This document shows positions 60,687-64,000 of a DNA stretch of 64,000 bases, piece after piece. Source of the DNA: Trebouxia sp. TZW2008 (taxonomy: Eukaryota; Chlorophyta; Trebouxiophyceae; Trebouxiales; Trebouxiaceae); assembly GCA_002118135.1 (NCBI GenBank), contig BDIU01000010.1, forward strand, positions 124,001 through 188,000. The letters are read 5' to 3'. The first letter of the stretch is position 1; each line of letters begins with the position of its first letter. The notes beneath the pieces were generated by a model. It did no database searches. It was not told where the DNA came from and worked only from the letters and a program-made list of their open reading frames with translations. The position numbers were made by a program, and so were the translations under genes.

Positions 60687-61332
60687 NNNNNNNNNNNNNN
60701 NNNNNNNNNNNNNNNNNNNNNNNNNNNNNNNNNNNNNNNNNNNNNNNNNNNNNNNNNNNNNNNNNNNNNNNNNNNNNNNNNNNNNNNNNNNNNNNNNNNN
60801 NNNNNNNNNNNNNNNNNNNNNNNNNNNNNNNNNNNNNNNNNNNNNNNNNNNNNNNNNNNNNNNNNNNNNNNNNNNNNNNNNNNNNNNNNNNNNNNNNNNN
60901 NNNNNNNNNNNNNNNNNNNNNNNNNNNNNNNNNNNNNNNNNNNNNNNNNNNNNNNNNNNNNNNNNNNNNNNNNNNNNNNNNNNNNNNNNNNNNNNNNNNN
61001 NNNNNNNNNNNNNNNNNNNNNNNNNNNNNNNNNNNNNNNNNNNNNNNNNNNNNNNNNNNNNNNNNNNNNNNNNNNNNNNNNNNNNNNNNNNNNNNNNNNN
61101 NNNNNNNNNNNNNNNNNNNNNNNNNNNNNNNNNNNNNNNNNNNNNNNNNNNNNNNNNNNNNNNNNNNNNNNNNNNNNNNNNNNNNNNNNNNNNNNNNNNN
61201 NNNNNNNNNNNNNNNNNNNNNNNNNNNNNNNNNNNNNNNNNNNNNNNNNNNNNNNNNNNNNNNNNNNNNNNNNNNNNNNNNNNNNNNNNNNNNNNNNNNN
61301 NNNNNNNNNNNNNNNNNNNNNNNNNNNNNNNN
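60687..61332. other. Assembly gap (646 N)
   Basis: A run of N interrupts the retroelement. Flanking repeats suggest that repeat collapse or ambiguity caused the gap. Frames drawn through it are meaningless. Confidence 0.99.
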
Positions 61333-61412
61333 AGTCATTGCCACAGTGTGGCACATGTGATCAGCCTTGTTGGCTGGCTAAAGCATGTAAAATTACTCTC
61401 TCTCTCTCTCTC
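61333..61412 (+). repeat. Dispersed repeat, copy 3, at the gap edge
   Basis: The strings agtcattgccacagtgtggc and gatcagccttgttggctggc match 55308-55350, and a ct run follows in both places. Its other end is hidden in the gap. Confidence 0.65.
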
Positions 61413-61742
61413 TGACTGTCAAGGCCCCTTGCCAAAGGGAGCCCAGCATGCCTTGAACTCTGTCAGCCCAGGGCAAAATTACCATATTCTTCATCAAGTT
61501 AATCGGAATAATTTGTACAGTCAAAATCATGCTCGTTTAAACGACAACTTTGCTCGTAGCACGATGCCGACAATTGCCTGTCCGGTCGCCGTGGAGCACT
61601 TGCTGCTTTCGCTCCGCATGGGAGTCTGACATTGCTCTGTGTCGTCGCGAAAACGTTGCGCCCGGCGGCGAGATACCTGGACTGATAAACGAGTGATCAG
61701 CTCAATCGGCTTGCGTTCCGTGTCCGCAGCTGTCGCAGCAAA

Positions 61743-62741
61743 ATGCGAGCAGTAGGTTCAGCATACATGTCCAAGCGCCAGAAAGCGATCCTGGTGGAAC
61801 CTCAAACATTGCAGGAGGCCAGACAGACCATGCATGCTGCCAAGGTTCAAAAGTTCTTTCCTGCAAACGATGACTTTGCTGGTGGTACCTTCAACGGCGT
61901 TGTCGAAGGCGTGGATGGCAAGATTGCTCAAGAAGATGGCAGCATTCTGTCTGGCGTATTCTACCGCATCAGGCATGTCAAGCTGAGCACTCACCAGGAA
62001 GATAGTGACACAGGTGCACCATTAGTCAAACCCACTGCATTTGCAGGTACGAAGATGGTGATGGAGAGCATCTGCAATGGGCAGACTTGAAGAAGATTCT
62101 GCTCAGCTTGCCAGCAAAAGGAGATGCTGAAGCAGTTGTCACACCCGCCGTTGCAGCCAAGCCAAAGCGTGCCGCAGCTAAACAAGGTGGGATTGCAGCA
62201 TTATTGAACCAGCAACTTTTACTTGCGTACCTACCAACAGCATCCTGTTGTGATTACTTTCACCATGCAGGCAGTGCTGAAGGTGATACAGCAAAGAAGC
62301 AGAAGCTCTCGCCTGCTGAAGACGCACGCATTGCAAGCCCAGAGGAGCCACTGACTGACAAGGGTAAGACTGTCCTTGACGTGCTACAGATACAGCCAAT
62401 TTTTTGCTGCGTCAAACAGCTCACACTCACTGACTGTTACCTTGGCAGCAGGCAATTCTGTTGATGGACCGCTTCCTACCGCAACCAAGGGTACTCGCAG
62501 CAAGCGTCACAGAGCAGTCAAGTCCTGGGCACACATACTTGAGAACAATGAAAATGACGAAAACGACGCCCAGGCTGCAAACACACCCACAGTCCCGCCA
62601 ACAACCAACAAGAAGCTGCGCATTGCTGCACCGACGCCATTTGGCAGCAAGTGCTCTGGCAAACCACCACTGGCAAAATCTACTGTCAAAAAGGAGTTCA
62701 GCAAGTCTGCCGTCAAGAAGGAGATCAAACCTTTTCCCCTG
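61743..62741 (+). CDS. Tudor-like domain coding segment (own gene or 5' part of SMC6)
   Basis: Exons 61743-61972, 62047-62186, 62271-62363 and 62452-62741 join in phase. The first two form a Tudor-like module: KFFPANDDFAGG, FNGVVEGV, then SGVFYRIR joined to YEDGDGEHLQWADL. This Y-x-I/V-x-YEDGD-x-E-x-L pattern is common in plant and algal chromatin proteins. The remainder is Lys/Ala/Pro-rich and disordered, with KR- and KK-rich nuclear-signal-like clusters. The first intron appears to start with GC (gcatgt). Either the frame reads through to a TGA near 62815 (own gene), or the donor at 62742 joins, in phase 0, an exon at 62823 that runs into SMC6. Function is inferred as chromatin reading only. 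Confidence 0.55.
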
Positions 62742-62822
62742 GTGCGCATGCAATGTTTGCCATTGCCTAAGCTTTCAATACATGGAGTGGATGTTGTTCA
62801 TGACCCTTTCACGTGATCACAG

Positions 62823-64000
62823 CAGAGCAGCTGCCTCAGATCATTGAATATGACCAGCCTTGTTCTTGCTGTCCAGGAGGAGAGGTTGCCTGAGGATGGG
62901 TCACCAGGACAGCTGCAGAAAGTCAAGCTTGTCAACTTCATGTGTCATGAGCACTTTGAGATGGACTTCTGGTAGATTTGTTGCCTGCCTGTTTATTTGC
63001 TGCTGGCATATGCAGTCACACGATGTATTGACGCACTCAAAATGCACCTACCTGACTTAAACAGTGCTTTTGGACACAGTAGGTGCAAAGCAAACATCTG
63101 CTTCAAAGTGACTCCGTCATGCATGCACCAGCTGCGGCTTGCTTGAGCCACTAGCTCCTTGTTTATGCTGCACAGATCTTGTGTCCAACACAGGTTTGTC
63201 TGCTGATAGCGTATCACACAGGCTTGTCTGCTGCAGTCCCCACATCAACTTTGTGTCTGGCACCAATGGCAGTGGCAAGAGCGCTGTGCTGCAAGCCATT
63301 CAGCAGGTGTTGGGTGTGAGGGCATCTGCGACCAACAGAGCCAGCACTCAGAAGGAGTTCATCAGGAAAGGTGCTACTGAAGCCGTCATCTCTGTCACCC
63401 TGTGGAATAAAGGCGAGGATTCATACCAGCCAGAGAAGTGGGGCAGTTTCATCACCATTGATAGGCGCATTGGCAACAGCTGCAGCTGGTCCTTGAAGGA
63501 CGCCCAGTAAGCAGCTACAACCTTTTGCGTGGACCCACTTGCGACCTGTATCTCTTTGAGATGCACATACCCTTTGCAATCATACCTCGTGTTTGCTGCC
63601 TTACCCATGTTGTGTGCAGTATGCTCAGTCATTCTGAGCATTTAGAGCACACCCAATTGCCACTTGGACCCAGGGCATTGCAGATGCTTCAGCAGGACAG
63701 AACTGCAAAATATGCTTTCATCCAGTCATCAACCCCTTCTGCATACAAGTTGCATGGCAGGATGAATCAAGGATGTTGCTTGTCATGCATGATGTGTGAT
63801 GCTGCAGGGGCCGGAAGCGTGAGGACACTAGGTCCCAGCTGGATGGCATTCTGGATGCGCTCAACCTGAACGGCGCCAACCCCATTGCTGTCATGACCCA
63901 GGACATCACTCGCAGCTTCCTGGCAGGGAGCAATGAGAAGTCAGATCGCAAGAAATTTGACATCTACATGGAGGCTACCCTGCTTGCACAGTCTCAGGAG
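62823..64000 (+). CDS. SMC6: SMC6 N-terminal ATPase head (partial, continues past window)
   Basis: Exons 62823-62971, 63237-63506 and 63808-64000 match the start of SMC6, the SMC5/6 complex ATPase used in DNA repair and chromosome maintenance. Visible: KVKLVNFMCHEHFEMDF, then the Walker A loop SGTNGSGKSAVLQAIQQV, the family's RASATNRASTQKEFI with KGATEAVISVTLWNKGED, IDRRIGNS, and, after the next intron, NPIAVMTQDITRSFLAGSN followed by KKFDIYMEATLL. A start at ATG 62849 would give the short N-terminus normal for SMC6 (MTSLVLAVQEERLPEDG). The in-phase upstream extension is the alternative. Before exon 2 the 3' splice site region is duplicated on a small scale (63190-63236). Coiled coils, hinge and the C-terminal head lie beyond the window. 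Confidence 0.9.

Noticed and set aside
60413..61629. Long frames of 229-315 codons across the N run
   Set aside because: They consist almost wholly of undetermined residues from the assembly gap.

Overview
This is nuclear DNA of a eukaryote, most probably a chlorophyte green alga. The genes are split into many short exons by GT-AG introns (a few look GC-AG), there are no operons or Shine-Dalgarno sites, and one gene encodes a transporter of the Chlorella HUP / plant STP hexose-H+ type. A 646-base run of N marks a draft scaffold. The lineage is inferred from gene content; nothing fixes genus or class. I rebuilt the gene models by hand from splice sites and reading phase, so exon edges may be off by a base or two.

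Layout. 1-10611, minus: a von Willebrand factor A domain protein of the VWA3 type, whose 3' end lies outside the window. 12870-16955, minus: a complete PiT/PHO4-family phosphate transporter homologue that lacks the family's signature motifs. 16956-17454: a shared divergent promoter. 17455-27369, plus: a 17-exon OSCA/TMEM63/CSC1-type channel. 28218-31792, minus: a clean 10-exon hexose transporter. 31793-36907: poorly resolved, with exon-like blocks on both strands. 36908-37471, minus: a PTRHD1-like gene with one intron that stays in frame. 39086-58914, plus: a very large secreted LysM glycoprotein gene with about 26 exons. 59871-60686, plus: a broken non-LTR reverse transcriptase running into the N gap. 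61743 to the end, plus: a Tudor-like coding segment followed by the start of SMC6. The two may be one gene.

The outstanding feature is not one gene but a pattern. In four of the genes, introns carry tandem copies (2 to about 9) of short segments that straddle an exon-intron boundary. Acceptor-side copies hold the intron end, the AG and the first part of the exon. They lie upstream of the true exon, so the 3'-most acceptor is the productive one. Donor-side copies hold the exon end and the GT. They lie downstream, so the 5'-most donor is the productive one. Whole functional exons are almost never duplicated. Choosing the site that leaves all copies in the intron restores a phase-consistent reading frame; using an inner copy usually shifts the frame or meets a stop. 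The hexose transporter, in the same window, has none of this.

The genes do not form a pathway. They are a typical run of unrelated eukaryotic genes: a VWA3-type protein (a family linked to cilia in animals), membrane transport and mechanosensing, cell-wall or matrix recognition, and chromosome maintenance.
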